A DNA stretch of 64,000 nt from an uncultured Christensenellaceae bacterium (GCA_944380305.1 CALWHF010000005.1:1-64000); one strand, 5' to 3'. Positions 17,350 to 26,246 are shown, numbered from the stretch's first letter. Notes: generated from the letters alone by a model not told the origin. Translations and numbers: made by a program.

Positions 17350-17643
17350 ATGAATATCGGCTATATACTCGGCGCGATCGCGGTCGTTCCGTACGAAATA
17401 TCTCAGTGGCTCGAGCCGCTTTTGATGATACTGATGGCACTTATGGGCATCGGCGCGATCATCTGTATCCTGATGCAAAAGGGTACGAACGACAATATAG
17501 GCAGTCTGGGCGGCAGCGAAACCGATACCTACGCAGGCAAGAACAAGTCCAAGAGCAAAGAGAGTGTTCTCAGAAAGCTCACGGTGGTTTTCGGCGTACT
17601 GGTCATGATTCTTTCGGTAGTGTACTTCATCGTCAAGCAGTAA
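17350..17643 (+). CDS. secG: Preprotein translocase subunit SecG
   Basis: A 97-residue protein with two transmembrane helices (about residues 18-39 and 72-94) around a short polar loop. The family signature is MILMALMGIGAIICILMQKG followed by the Gly-rich GSLGGSETDTYAGKNKSKSKE. SecG joins SecYE to ease preprotein translocation. The ATG at 17350 follows CGGAGGGG. The neighbour smpB, 270 bases downstream, is the usual partner in the Firmicutes secG-rnr-smpB arrangement; rnr is missing here. Confidence 0.9.
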   Translation: MNIGYILGAIAVVPYEISQWLEPLLMILMALMGIGAIICILMQKGTNDNIGSLGGSETDTYAGKNKSKSKESVLRKLTVVFGVLVMILSVVYFIVKQ

Positions 17644-17663
17644 GGCAAAAAACCGATAGCTAG

Positions 17664-17692
17664 CTCCGTTCCGACAGGGACGGAGTTTTTTT
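17664..17692 (+). terminator. Rho-independent terminator after secG
   Basis: CTCCGT and ACGGAG arms with a 10-base loop and T7. Confidence 0.7.
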
Positions 17693-17871
17693 GTTTGCGA
17701 CAAAACCGTGAAAGAAGGAGACGTTTTGCGAAAGGAAGAGAAAAGGCAGAGCCCGCAGCGAAGGACGACGCGTTCGTGAGCGTTTCGGTGCACGGGGGCA
17801 TAATGAACGACGTTTGGCCGTCTTGATGAACGGGACGGGACGGCGGCAATCGCGGGAGAGGCACAAAAGGA

Positions 17872-17900
17872 TTGTAATGGCGCGCGCGTTGTGGTAAAAT
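17872..17900 (+). promoter_or_regulatory. smpB promoter
   Basis: TTGTAA (17872-17877), a 17-base GC-rich spacer and TAAAAT (17895-17900). The ATG is only 17 bases past the -10, so the leader is about ten bases. Confidence 0.6.
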
Positions 17901-17916
17901 AGATTAGATCGGAAAT

Positions 17917-18381
17917 ATGGAAAGCATAAAAATAATAACCGCCAACAAAAAGGCGTATCACGAATATTTCATAGACGAGACCTACGAGGCGGGCATCGTG
18001 CTCGCAGGAAGCGAGGTCAAGTCGGTGCGTCTCGGGCACATAAATCTGAAGGACGCGTTTTGCCTTGTCAGGGACGGGGAGATGTGGCTGGTAAATTGCC
18101 ATATAACGCCGTACGAGAAGGGCAGTTATTTCAATACCGAGGCGACAAGGACGAGAAAACTGCTGCTGCGCCGTCACGAGATAGACCGTCTGCGCGGCAA
18201 GGTGGAGCAAAAGGGCTTTACGCTCGTGCCGACCAAGGCGTATTTCAAGCAGGGGCTCGTCAAGATAGAAGTCGGGCTCGCGAGAGGCAAGGAATTGCAC
18301 GACAAACGCGCGACCGAGGCGAAAAAAACCGCAAAGCGCGATATTGAAAGAGCTATAAAAGAACATAACGTAAGAGGTTAA
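17917..18381 (+). CDS. smpB: SsrA-binding protein SmpB
   Basis: A 154-residue tmRNA partner required for trans-translation of stalled ribosomes. Family motifs: [38 protein letters not shown], the [12 protein letters not shown] segment and the basic tail [17 protein letters not shown] that enters the decoding centre. Length and tail are complete. No ssrA gene is seen in the window. A 31-base gap and a separate ribosome-binding site lead to the metY gene, so the two may be cotranscribed. Confidence 0.95.
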   Translation: MESIKIITANKKAYHEYFIDETYEAGIVLAGSEVKSVRLGHINLKDAFCLVRDGEMWLVNCHITPYEKGSYFNTEATRTRKLLLRRHEIDRLRGKVEQKGFTLVPTKAYFKQGLVKIEVGLARGKELHDKRATEAKKTAKRDIERAIKEHNVRG

Positions 18382-18412
18382 TTTTTCAGCCGCAAGGCGA
18401 AAGGAGAAATAT

Positions 18413-19696
18413 ATGAAAAAAATCGAGACTACCTGCATACACGGGGGCTACGTCCCCAAGAACGGCGAACCGAGACAGACGCCGATAATACAGAGCACCA
18501 CGTTCAAATACGACACCAGCGAGGATATGGCAAAGCTGTTCGACCTCGAGGCGTCGGGATATTTTTACAGCAGACTTCAGAACCCGACCTGCGATTACGT
18601 CGCGGCGAAGATCGCTCAGCTCGAGGGCGGCACGGCGGCTATGCTGACGTCTTCGGGTCAGGCAGCGAACTTCTATGCGGTATTCAATATCGCGACCGCG
18701 GGCGATCACGTCGTCGCGAGTTCGACGATATACGGCGGCACCTACAACCTGTTTGCGGTGACGATGAAGAAGATGGGCGTAGAATTCACGTTCGTTTCGC
18801 CCGACTGCACCGAGGAAGAGCTGAACGCGGCGTTCAGACCCAATACCAAAGCGGTATTCGGCGAGACGATCGCAAACCCCGCGGTCATAGTGCTCGACAT
18901 CGAGAAGTTCGCCAAGGCGGCGCACGCGCACGGCGTACCGCTCATTATCGACAACACTTTCGCGACTCCGATAAACTGCCGTCCGATAGAGTGGGGCGCG
19001 GATATAGTAACTCATTCGACGACCAAGTATATGGACGGACACGGCGCGGCGGTGGGCGGCGCGATAGTGGACAGCGGCAAGTTCGACTGGCTCGCGCATG
19101 CGGATAAATTCCCCGGACTCTGCGAGCCCGACGACAGCTATCACGGCATAGTCTATGCAAAGAAGTTCGGCAAAGAGGGCGCGTTCATCACCAAGGCGAC
19201 CGCTCAGCTGATGAGAGACTTCGGTTCCGTGCAGTCTCCGCAGAGCGCGTTTATCCTCAATCTCGGGCTGGAGAGCCTCGCTGTCAGAATGCAGAGACAT
19301 TGCGAGAATGCTCAGAAGATGGCTGAATTTTTGCAGGGGCACAAAAACGTCGAGTGGGTCACATACTGCGGACTCAAGACGGACAAGTGCTACGAGCTGG
19401 GTCAGAAGTATCTGAAGAACGGCTCCTGCGGCGTGCTCAGTTTCGGCGTAAAGGGCGGAAGAAAGGCGGCTGAAGAAGTGATGAAACACTTCAAACTCAT
19501 CCCGATAGAGACCCACGTTGCAGACGCGCGCAGCTGCTGCCTGCATCCCGCGAGCGCGACGCACCGTCAGATGAACGATCGGGAACTCGTCGCGGCGGGA
19601 GTCAGACCCGAGCTGATAAGACTCTCCGTCGGAATAGAGAATATCGACGATCTTATAGCGGACGTCAAGCAGGCTCTCGACGCGCTCAACAACTGA
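18413..19696 (+). CDS. metY: O-acetylhomoserine sulfhydrylase (MetY type)
   Basis: A 427-residue PLP enzyme of the Cys/Met metabolism family that would make homocysteine from O-acetylhomoserine and sulfide. The PLP Lys is in THSTTKYMDGHG (Lys205); STIYGGTYNLF binds the cofactor phosphate; the long insertion around LCEPDDSYHG and the C-terminal ETHVADARSC and HPASATHRQM are typical of the MetY/OAH subgroup rather than MetB/MetC. AAAGGAGAAATAT precedes the ATG. The gene 32 bases downstream makes the acetylated substrate, so the pair forms the direct-sulfhydrylation route to methionine. Confidence 0.92.
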   Translation: MKKIETTCIHGGYVPKNGEPRQTPIIQSTTFKYDTSEDMAKLFDLEASGYFYSRLQNPTCDYVAAKIAQLEGGTAAMLTSSGQAANFYAVFNIATAGDHVVASSTIYGGTYNLFAVTMKKMGVEFTFVSPDCTEEELNAAFRPNTKAVFGETIANPAVIVLDIEKFAKAAHAHGVPLIIDNTFATPINCRPIEWGADIVTHSTTKYMDGHGAAVGGAIVDSGKFDWLAHADKFPGLCEPDDSYHGIVYAKKFGKEGAFITKATAQLMRDFGSVQSPQSAFILNLGLESLAVRMQRHCENAQKMAEFLQGHKNVEWVTYCGLKTDKCYELGQKYLKNGSCGVLSFGVKGGRKAAEEVMKHFKLIPIETHVADARSCCLHPASATHRQMNDRELVAAGVRPELIRLSVGIENIDDLIADVKQALDALNN

Positions 19697-19728
19697 AAAG
19701 CAAAGCCCCTCGGGGCGGGAGATGAAAA

Positions 19729-20655
19729 ATGCCGATAGTCATACCAAAGAGTTTACCCGCATTCGATATACTCAAAAAAGAAAACGTATTCGTCATGCCC
19801 AAGCTGCGCGCGATGACGCAGGATATACGTCCGATAGAGATAGCGATCGTCAATCTGATGCCTACGAAGATAGAGACAGAGACGCAGCTCATGCGCCTTC
19901 TCGGCAACTCGTCTTTGCAGGTAAATGTGACGTTAATCAACACGGACACCTATAAAAGCAAAAATACGCCGCTCGCGCATATGCAGAAATTCTACAAGAC
20001 TTTCGACGAGGTCAAGCAGTTGCATTTCGACGGAATGATCATCACGGGAGCACCCGTCGAGACCATGCCTTTCGAGCAGGTCGCGTACTGGGAAGAGCTG
20101 GAGAAGATCATGGATTACGCCGAAAACAACGTGACCTCGACGATATATATCTGCTGGGGCGCGCAGGCGGGTCTCAAATATCACTACGGCATTGAAAAAC
20201 ACGAACTGCCTAAAAAGATGTTCGGCGTCTTCGAGGCGAAGCCGTGCGACGATACCGAGCCTTTGCTCAAGGGTATGGACGATACGATCTACATACCGAT
20301 GTCGCGCCATACCGACATTGACTGCGACGCGGTGATGAACTGCGACAAGCTCAAGGTGCTCGCGTACGGCGACGACTGCAAGATAGCGATAATCAAGAGC
20401 CTCGACAATAAAAAATTCTTCTTCCTCGGACACAGCGAATACGATCGAGACACGCTCAAGAACGAATATCTCAGAGATCTCGACAAGGGACTGGACATCG
20501 ACGAACCGCGCAACTATTTCGTGAACGGCGACGTCAACAGGATAGACGTCAAGTGGAGAAGTACCGCGAACCTCATTTATTACAACTGGTTGAACTACTA
20601 CGTTTATCAGGTGACTCCGTACGATCCGTACGCGCAGGACGGCAGGGACGAGTAA
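19729..20655 (+). CDS. metA: Homoserine O-acetyltransferase (MetA family)
   Basis: A 308-residue homoserine acyltransferase of the MetA (HTS) fold. The catalytic Cys is C142 in YICWGAQAGLKYHYG. Position 111, which sets acyl-CoA choice in this family, is Glu in ITGAPVETMPFE (E111), matching the acetyl-CoA-specific enzymes; a Gly there gives succinyl-CoA use. This fits the adjacent MetY, which uses O-acetylhomoserine. RHTDID and GHSEYD segments are the conserved C-terminal elements. GGGGCGGGAGATGAAAA precedes the start. The operon ends at a strong terminator. No SAM riboswitch was recognised upstream. Confidence 0.93.
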   Translation: MPIVIPKSLPAFDILKKENVFVMPKLRAMTQDIRPIEIAIVNLMPTKIETETQLMRLLGNSSLQVNVTLINTDTYKSKNTPLAHMQKFYKTFDEVKQLHFDGMIITGAPVETMPFEQVAYWEELEKIMDYAENNVTSTIYICWGAQAGLKYHYGIEKHELPKKMFGVFEAKPCDDTEPLLKGMDDTIYIPMSRHTDIDCDAVMNCDKLKVLAYGDDCKIAIIKSLDNKKFFFLGHSEYDRDTLKNEYLRDLDKGLDIDEPRNYFVNGDVNRIDVKWRSTANLIYYNWLNYYVYQVTPYDPYAQDGRDE

Positions 20656-20673
20656 AGTCAAAACGAAAAAACG

Positions 20674-20697
20674 AACGCGCCTTTTCGGGCGCGTTTT
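20674..20697 (+). terminator. Rho-independent terminator of the metY-metA pair
   Basis: AACGCGCC-TTTTC-GGGCGCGTT followed by TTTCG. Confidence 0.85.
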
Positions 20698-20971
20698 TCG
20701 TATTGCGACGAAAGTATGCAAGGCACAGGGCATAAGAGGGCGTTGACACGCAGACACTTTCTGCGGAGCTTGCCTTGTATCGACTTGTCTGCACAGGAGT
20801 GCATTCTCAAAACTATCCGCATCCCGAAAGGTCGGCTTGCGCCTGACAGTCGCTTTTATCGGACGGATAATCTCGGCAAAGTGGGGCTTGAGGGATAAAC
20901 GCGGGCAGTACGTTCGCGCGACGAGCGAAAATGCCGCGTCGGTCCGAAGGCGGGCAGGAGCGGATATGACG
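20698..20971. other. Convergent intergenic stretch, nothing recognised
   Basis: About 270 bases between the metA terminator and the end of the minus-strand XRE gene. No convincing gene or structured element seen. Confidence 0.5.
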
Positions 20972-21178
20972 TCAGTCCTCCAGTCCCGCCAGATAATCGG
21001 TCGAGACGTCGAAGAACTTTGCGATAGCGATGAGGTTTGACAGCGACGGCTCGCATTTTCCCAGCTCCCATGCGCTTATCACGGACTTGCCTACGCCGAT
21101 TTTTTCGGCAAGGGCGACCTGACCGAGTTTCTTTTCCTTTCGGAGTTCTTTGAGTCTTTCACAAAACAAAGCGTTCAT
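20972..21178 (-). CDS. XRE-family (Cro/CI-type) transcriptional regulator
   Basis: A 68-residue helix-turn-helix protein: ERLKELRKEKKLGQVALAEK, recognition region VGKSVISAWELGKCEPSLSN, then LIAIAKFFDVSTDYLAG. The last element is the usual end of this small subgroup, so it is complete. The ATG at 21178 is chosen because the domain begins right after it; upstream in-frame sequence looks noncoding. It faces the long gene-poor gap whose paired inverted repeats (21572-21619) may be its operators, but the distance of about 400 bases makes that tentative. Confidence 0.85.
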   Translation of the reverse strand: MNALFCERLKELRKEKKLGQVALAEKIGVGKSVISAWELGKCEPSLSNLIAIAKFFDVSTDYLAGLED

Positions 21179-21571
21179 AATATTCTTTCCGACTCCTTCA
21201 AGCGTTGCCGAAAACGCTGAGTTTAATTCTTTTCGTTCATAATTTGCGAGGGGATCGCAAATGCCGTCTCGCAGTATCGTCAATCGTGGAGACAAGGAGA
21301 TGGCGCAAAATTCCGTGCGTTTTGCAAACACGAACACTGTCGATGCCGTATGCCTCTTTGTACTCTTCGGGCAGCTTGACAGATAATAAGCTTACGGTTT
21401 TCCAAGTTTTCACGCGTATTACGGCAATGGAGTTTCAGAGTTTCTGCGCGTCTTACAGATGGAGGCTCTCCGTGTTTTTACGTTTTCCGACCTTCCGCGA
21501 ATAAAGATTTCAGAAATCTTGTGTGCGTAAATTCTCGGTGCGGTTGCAAATCAAAGCGTTCGTTATTGTAA

Positions 21572-21619
21572 TTTTCCCATAAAAGTGGGAAAATAACTTG
21601 CTTTCCCAATATAATGGGA
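21572..21619. promoter_or_regulatory. Paired operator-like inverted repeats
   Basis: TTTTCCCA-TAAAAG-TGGGAAAA (21572-21593) and TCCCA-ATATAA-TGGGA (21604-21619) share CCCA-N6-TGGG with centres 29 bases apart. The second overlaps a TATAAT (21610-21615). This arrangement is typical of cooperative binding by a dimeric repressor. Confidence 0.5.
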
Positions 21620-21692
21620 GAGATAATATAAGCCGAGGTGCTCCTTGTCATCCTTTGAAGCAAAGCCGCAAAGAGGAGCATCCGATTTGCGT

Positions 21693-21719
21693 GCGGAGAG
21701 AATGCGGCGTTCTCTCCGC
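21693..21719. other. 10-base-pair perfect hairpin in gene-poor gap
   Basis: GCGGAGAGAA-TGCGGCG-TTCTCTCCGC without a T run; it may be part of an RNA or a remnant. Confidence 0.4.
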
Positions 21720-22081
21720 TTTCGCACGGAGGTTTTATGCGTTGTAATTTCAAGGAAATCCGATACGGAACAGGACAGAGGGGTGATTGCTTTGATACGA
21801 CGCGGAACAGAGCGTTGCGGAAGGTGAAAGGGAATGCTTTGAGTGCGACGGAGATTGAACAACGCGGTCGAAGGGAAGACGTTTCGGCAAATATTGCTTG
21901 TGATGCGAGCGTTTATTTTGTCTGACGGAAAACTTTTGCCGCATTGAGAAACGTTGATAAACACGCGAGGCATGTCGTGTCGTTGCCGCCGCACCGCGGA
22001 GCGATACGCACATGTCTGTTGAGTTGTTACGGCGTAAATATCGACGTTTGAGCATTTGAAAAAACATTTTCGGTCATATAG

Positions 22082-22111
22082 TTGTAAAAATACCGCGCAC
22101 AATGATATAAT
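22082..22111 (+). promoter_or_regulatory. pgk-tpiA promoter
   Basis: TTGTAA (22082-22087), an 18-base spacer and TATAAT (22106-22111), 57 bases before the pgk ATG. Confidence 0.7.
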
Positions 22112-22168
22112 ATCTGCGTGAAAAAATTATCATACAGGCGCGGGAAACGCGTCTGAAGGAGATTGTTT

Positions 22169-23488
22169 ATGAACAAGATGTCCATTAAAGACGTTGACGT
22201 AAAGGGCAAGCGTTGCCTTGTCAGATGTGATTTCAACGTACCGATGAAAGACGGCGTCATCACCGACGACACCCGTATCGTCGGCGCACTTCCCACCATC
22301 AAGTACCTGATGGATAACGGTGCAAAGGTCATTCTTTGCTCGCACATGGGCAAACCGCACAGCATTTTCAGCGCGAGCGTTTCTCTGAACAAGAAAGAGA
22401 AAAAGGCGGTCGAGGCTCTTCCCGAAGAGGAGAGAGCGGCGGCTAAGCAGGCGTATATCGACAAGGCTCTTTCTTCCGAGCCTAAGAAGCTGACGCTCAA
22501 GCCCGTCGCGGACAAGCTCAACGAGCTGCTCGGCGGCAAAGTCGCTTTCGCTAAGGACGTCGTAGGACCCGATGCACAGGCTAAGGTCGCCGCTTGCAAA
22601 GAGGGCGAATGCGTACTGCTCGAGAACCTGCGTTTCCATGCAGAAGAAGAGGGCAGAGATCTCGAGTTCTGCAAAAAGCTCGCGTCCTACTGTGACATAT
22701 ACGTCAACGACGCGTTCGGCACCGCACACCGTTCGCACGCGTCCACCGCGGCTATCGCAGAATACGGTCTCGTAAAAGACGCTGTCTGCGGTTTCCTTAT
22801 CGAGAAAGAGCTCAACGTCATGGCAAGAGCGCTCGAAGCTCCCGTACGTCCGTTCGTGGCGGTACTCGGCGGCGCGAAAGTCGCTGACAAGCTCAAGGTC
22901 ATCGAGAACCTGCTCGAGAAGTGCGACAGCCTTATCATCGGCGGCGGCATGGCGTACACGTTCGCGGTCGCTCAGGGCAAAGAGGTCGGCACTTCGCTCG
23001 TGGACAACGAGAAGATCGATTACTGCAAGAGCATGCTCGAGAAAGCCGAGAAGCTGGGCAAGAAGATATATCTGCCCGTCGACGCGGTCGTGGCAAAGGC
23101 GTTCCCCGATCCTATCGATGCAAAGATAGACGTAAAAGAAGTCGCGATCGACGCTATCCCCGCGGACGAAATGGGTCTCGACATCGGCACCAAGACCAGA
23201 GAGCTGTTCGCAAGCGTGATCAAGGGTGCAAAGACCGTGATCTGGAACGGTCCTATGGGCGTATTCGAGAATCCTATCCTCGCAGAGGGCACCATCGCCG
23301 TTGCGAAGGCTATGGCAGAAGCGAAAGACGCTATCACGATCATCGGCGGCGGCGACAGTGCGGCGGCAGTCAAGACGCTCGGTTTCGCTGACAAGATGAC
23401 CCACATTTCCACCGGCGGCGGCGCGTCTCTCGAGCTGTTCGAGGGCAAGATCCTGCCCGGTATCGCTTGCCTCAACGACAAGAAATAA
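22169..23488 (+). CDS. pgk: Phosphoglycerate kinase
   Basis: A 439-residue glycolytic kinase that transfers phosphate from 1,3-bisphosphoglycerate to ADP. Motifs: VRCDFNVPM near the N-terminus, [13 protein letters not shown] around residue 185, the hinge and nucleotide-binding [20 protein letters not shown] and the C-terminal [10 protein letters not shown]...STGGGASLE. It is about 40 residues longer than the usual 395-400: a charged helical insertion ([20 protein letters not shown] and what follows) sits between the conserved SHMGKP and LKPVADKL segments. AAGGAGATTGTTT precedes the ATG. It is followed 27 bases later by tpiA. Confidence 0.95.
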   Translation: MNKMSIKDVDVKGKRCLVRCDFNVPMKDGVITDDTRIVGALPTIKYLMDNGAKVILCSHMGKPHSIFSASVSLNKKEKKAVEALPEEERAAAKQAYIDKALSSEPKKLTLKPVADKLNELLGGKVAFAKDVVGPDAQAKVAACKEGECVLLENLRFHAEEEGRDLEFCKKLASYCDIYVNDAFGTAHRSHASTAAIAEYGLVKDAVCGFLIEKELNVMARALEAPVRPFVAVLGGAKVADKLKVIENLLEKCDSLIIGGGMAYTFAVAQGKEVGTSLVDNEKIDYCKSMLEKAEKLGKKIYLPVDAVVAKAFPDPIDAKIDVKEVAIDAIPADEMGLDIGTKTRELFASVIKGAKTVIWNGPMGVFENPILAEGTIAVAKAMAEAKDAITIIGGGDSAAAVKTLGFADKMTHISTGGGASLELFEGKILPGIACLNDKK

Positions 23489-23515
23489 TGTAAATAACTT
23501 TACGGAGATATAAAA

Positions 23516-24271
23516 ATGAGAAGACCTATTATTGCAGGAAACTGGAAGATGAACAACACCAAGGCGCAGACCTACGCGCTCCTCAACGACCTCGTTCCGC
23601 TCGTCGCGGACGCTGAGGCAGAGGTCGTCATCTGCGTGCCCTATACCAGCATCTGGGCTGCGGGCGAAGCTATCAAAGGCACCAACATCCACCTCGGTGC
23701 GGAGAACGTGCACTGGGCTGAAAAGGGAGCTTTCACCGGCGAGATAAGCGCGGATATGCTGCTCGAGCAGGGCGTCGAATACGTCATCATCGGACACAGC
23801 GAGCGTCGCCAGTACTTCGGCGAGACCGACGAGACCGTCAACAAGAGAGTGCTCACCGCTCTCGCTAAAGGTCTCAAGCCTATCATCTGCGTGGGCGAGA
23901 CCCTCGAGGAGAGAGAAGGCGGCAAGGTCGAAGAAGTGCTCGTAAGACAGACCACCGAGGCTCTCAAGGGAGTAGACAAAGATCAGCTCGACAAGATCGT
24001 CATCGCGTACGAGCCCGTATGGGCTATCGGTACGGGCAAGACCGCTACCGCACAGGACGCTAACGACACGATCGCTATCATCCGCAATACCGTTGCGAAA
24101 CTCTATTGCCCCAAGTGCGCCGAAGAAAAACTGCGCATCCAGTACGGCGGCTCGATGAATCCGAAGAACGCGAAAGAACTGATGGCTATGCCTCAGATCG
24201 ACGGCGGACTCATCGGCGGCGCATCTCTTAAGGCGGTCGACTTCTCTCAGGTCGTCAAGTACAACGGCTGA
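23516..24271 (+). CDS. tpiA: Triosephosphate isomerase
   Basis: A 251-residue TIM-barrel enzyme interconverting dihydroxyacetone phosphate and glyceraldehyde 3-phosphate. The catalytic residues are visible: Lys in AGNWKMN (about 12), His in IIGHSERRQYF (about 95) and Glu in AYEPVWAIGTGKTAT (about 168), with the phosphate-binding YGGSMNPKN near the end. Length is normal. GGAGATATAAAA precedes the ATG. It shares the pgk promoter and ends at a terminator; codon use in this pair is that of highly expressed genes. Confidence 0.96.
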   Translation: MRRPIIAGNWKMNNTKAQTYALLNDLVPLVADAEAEVVICVPYTSIWAAGEAIKGTNIHLGAENVHWAEKGAFTGEISADMLLEQGVEYVIIGHSERRQYFGETDETVNKRVLTALAKGLKPIICVGETLEEREGGKVEEVLVRQTTEALKGVDKDQLDKIVIAYEPVWAIGTGKTATAQDANDTIAIIRNTVAKLYCPKCAEEKLRIQYGGSMNPKNAKELMAMPQIDGGLIGGASLKAVDFSQVVKYNG

Positions 24272-24292
24272 TAACGCCGTGAGTTAAAAAAC

Positions 24293-24318
24293 CAAGCACC
24301 CTTCGGGGTGCTTTTTTC
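24293..24318 (+). terminator. Rho-independent terminator of pgk-tpiA
   Basis: AAGCACCC-TTCG-GGGTGCTT and a T6 run. Confidence 0.88.
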
Positions 24319-24382
24319 ATGCTTTCAAACACTGTTTTCGCAAAGATAAAACATTCGTTTCATAAACACGGACGCCTAAATT

Positions 24383-24595
24383 TTATTTGTCGTTGTTTTT
24401 TCCTATAAGATCGTCTACCGTGATGTCGAAAAGTTCGGCGATAGCGATCAGGGTGTCGAGGTCGGGTTCTATCTTGCCCGATTCCCAGTACGACACTTTG
24501 CGTTGTGTGGTCTTCAGAAGTTTGGCGACCTGAGACTGCGTCATCGATTCGGACAAACGCAATTCCTTAAAGTTTTTGGGGAAGGTGTTTTTCAT
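24383..24595 (-). CDS. XRE-family (Cro/CI-type) transcriptional regulator
   Basis: A 70-residue helix-turn-helix protein: FKELRLSESMTQSQVAKLL, recognition region KTTQRKVSYWESGKIEPDLD, then LIAIAELFDITVDDLIG. The ATG at 24595 is chosen; an in-frame TTG at 24616 is possible. It is divergent from the lipoprotein gene at 24836. The gap holds the repeated element AGATAAAAA(A/T)TGTC twice (24637-24650 and 24710-24723), the second inside the opposite promoter, which suggests it represses that gene. Confidence 0.85.
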   Translation of the reverse strand: MKNTFPKNFKELRLSESMTQSQVAKLLKTTQRKVSYWESGKIEPDLDTLIAIAELFDITVDDLIGKNNDK

Positions 24596-24636
24596 TACTA
24601 ATATTATGATTGACAATGAGGATAAAAAACTTTTAT

Positions 24637-24731
24637 AGATAAAAATTGTCTGACAACTATGCTGAAAACGGCATTTATGACGAAATCACGGCATATTAGA
24701 GCTTGACAAAGATAAAAAATGTCTATATAAT
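24637..24731 (+). promoter_or_regulatory. Promoter with repeated operator-like boxes
   Basis: TTGACA (24703-24708), a 17-base spacer and TATAAT (24726-24731). AGATAAAAAATGTC (24710-24723) lies in the spacer and AGATAAAAATTGTC (24637-24650) lies 73 bases upstream, near the divergent XRE start. Confidence 0.65.
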
Positions 24732-24835
24732 TAATGCGTATAGGAAAAGCGGGCGCGTTCAGACACCGTTTGCGGACGTACGTCGAGAGCGTTTCGGATA
24801 TTTTCAATAGAGTCATGTCGCTCGCGGAGGTGTTT

Positions 24836-26182
24836 ATGAAAAGAAAGGCAATATTGTTTCTGATAGTTCTGACGGCTCTCGCGTTGACGGGCATCGTCAC
24901 GGCGTGCAGCTTGCACGAACATACGCTGGAGCGAGTCAAGGCGGTCGCGCCGACCTGCGATATGGACGGAAACAGCGAATACTGGAGATGTACGGGGTGC
25001 GGCAAACTGTTCAAGGACGAAAGCGCGTCAGTCGAAATAGCTGACGAAAGTTCGTTTTCGATAGCGGCAAAAGGACACGATCTGATACAGGTTGAGGAGA
25101 ACCCCGCGACGTGTACCAACAACGGCACGAGATCTTATTGGATTTGCAGGACGTGCGGCAAGATGTTCGGAGATGCAGAGGGAGAGCACGGATTGTCGGA
25201 AGAAGACATCGTACTCACTGCGAGCGGACATTTTCTTTACAATCATCCCGCGGTCGCCGAAACCTGTACCGAAGACGGAAATATCGAGTACTGGACGTGC
25301 AATTACTGCGGCAAGATATTCATTGACGCCGACGCGACCCAACAGGCGGACGGGATCGAGGATGTTACGATAAAGGCGCATCACTTTTTCGGCGACGATT
25401 TGAAGTACGACGATGCAGGGCATTGGAAAGAATGCGTGTTATGCGGAGAAAAAGATATTGCGGAAGAGCATTCTCGCGACGCGAACGGCGTTTGTCAGAT
25501 CTGCGGTTACGAATGGACGTATACACCGGGTCTCAGATTCAAGCTCGTCGACGGATCGTACGAAGTATCGCTTTCGGGATACAACGTCGAAGTGAGCGAC
25601 GTGGTAATTCCCGCGACGTATAACGGCATACCCGTTACGCAGATAGCGTACGGAGCTTTTCAGATGACGAACATCACTTCTGTCAGGATCCCGTCGTCGA
25701 TAACATGTATAAAATCCAACGCATTTTCCATCACGAACAGTTTGAGGGAGGTGTACGTCGACGATATTGCCGCATGGTGCAGGATAGTTTTCGACGGCAA
25801 CTATTCGAATCCGCTCGCGTCGGGCACGCTTTATGTGAACGGTGAAAGAGCCGACGTGCTGGAGATCCCCGACGAAGTAACTTCGATAAGCGAAAAGGCG
25901 TTCGGAAAGTGCGGAGAGATCAGTGCGATAGTGATCGGCGAAAATCTGTCGACGGTGGGAAGTTATGCATTCAGCGGTTGCGACAATCTGAAAACGGTTT
26001 ACTACAAGGGGACTGTCGGCGGTTGGTCAAGCATAAGTTTCGGGATCTACAACGATGCGCTCGAAGATGCGGACGTTTACTATTACAGCGAAAGCGATCC
26101 GTTTGCGGACGGCTCGGTAACGGAAGGTAAATATTGGCATTACGACGACAACGGAGCTCCTGCGGTCTGGATAAATCAATAA
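24836..26182 (+). CDS. Lipoprotein with zinc-ribbon-like repeats and leucine-rich repeats (BspA type)
   Basis: A 448-residue surface lipoprotein. Signal peptide with lipobox VTAC (Cys about residue 22), then three to four repeats of TC-x-x-x-G-x-x-x-YW-x-C-x-x-CGK-x-F (about residues 37-160), a diverged CVLCGEKD/CQICGYEW pair, and from about residue 215 LRR_5/BspA-type repeats (VVIPATYNGIPVTQI, VRIPSSITCIKSNAFS, LEIPDEVTSISEKAFG, AIVIGENLSTVGSYAFSGC). Such proteins are common on gut Clostridia surfaces; adhesion or sensing is inferred. The ATG at 24836 follows GCGGAGGTGTTT. Divergent from the XRE gene. Confidence 0.8.
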   Translation: MKRKAILFLIVLTALALTGIVTACSLHEHTLERVKAVAPTCDMDGNSEYWRCTGCGKLFKDESASVEIADESSFSIAAKGHDLIQVEENPATCTNNGTRSYWICRTCGKMFGDAEGEHGLSEEDIVLTASGHFLYNHPAVAETCTEDGNIEYWTCNYCGKIFIDADATQQADGIEDVTIKAHHFFGDDLKYDDAGHWKECVLCGEKDIAEEHSRDANGVCQICGYEWTYTPGLRFKLVDGSYEVSLSGYNVEVSDVVIPATYNGIPVTQIAYGAFQMTNITSVRIPSSITCIKSNAFSITNSLREVYVDDIAAWCRIVFDGNYSNPLASGTLYVNGERADVLEIPDEVTSISEKAFGKCGEISAIVIGENLSTVGSYAFSGCDNLKTVYYKGTVGGWSSISFGIYNDALEDADVYYYSESDPFADGSVTEGKYWHYDDNGAPAVWINQ

Positions 26183-26220
26183 AAACGGATATGAAAAAGC
26201 AGGAGACCGAGCGTTTACGC

Positions 26221-26246
26221 GGCGCGCCCTTCGGGGCGCGTTTTTT
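26221..26246 (+). terminator. Rho-independent terminator after the LRR lipoprotein
   Basis: CGCGCCC-TTC-GGGGCGCG followed by T6. Confidence 0.85.

Larger units (their letters stand above)
21179..22168. other. Nearly 1-kb gap without a convincing gene
   Basis: Contains two CCCA-N6-TGGG dyads (21572-21593, 21604-21619), a 10-base-pair hairpin (21693-21719) and the pgk promoter at its right end. One small frame at 21737-21925 (62 codons) has GGAGG five bases before its ATG but protein-unlike, Arg/Gly-rich content; I do not call it a gene. The stretch could be a decayed gene, an RNA locus or a regulatory region. Confidence 0.5.

Noticed and set aside
21737..21925. 62-codon frame with GGAGG before its ATG
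   Set aside because: Composition is not protein-like and it overlaps a frame of equal quality; kept only as a remark on the gap.
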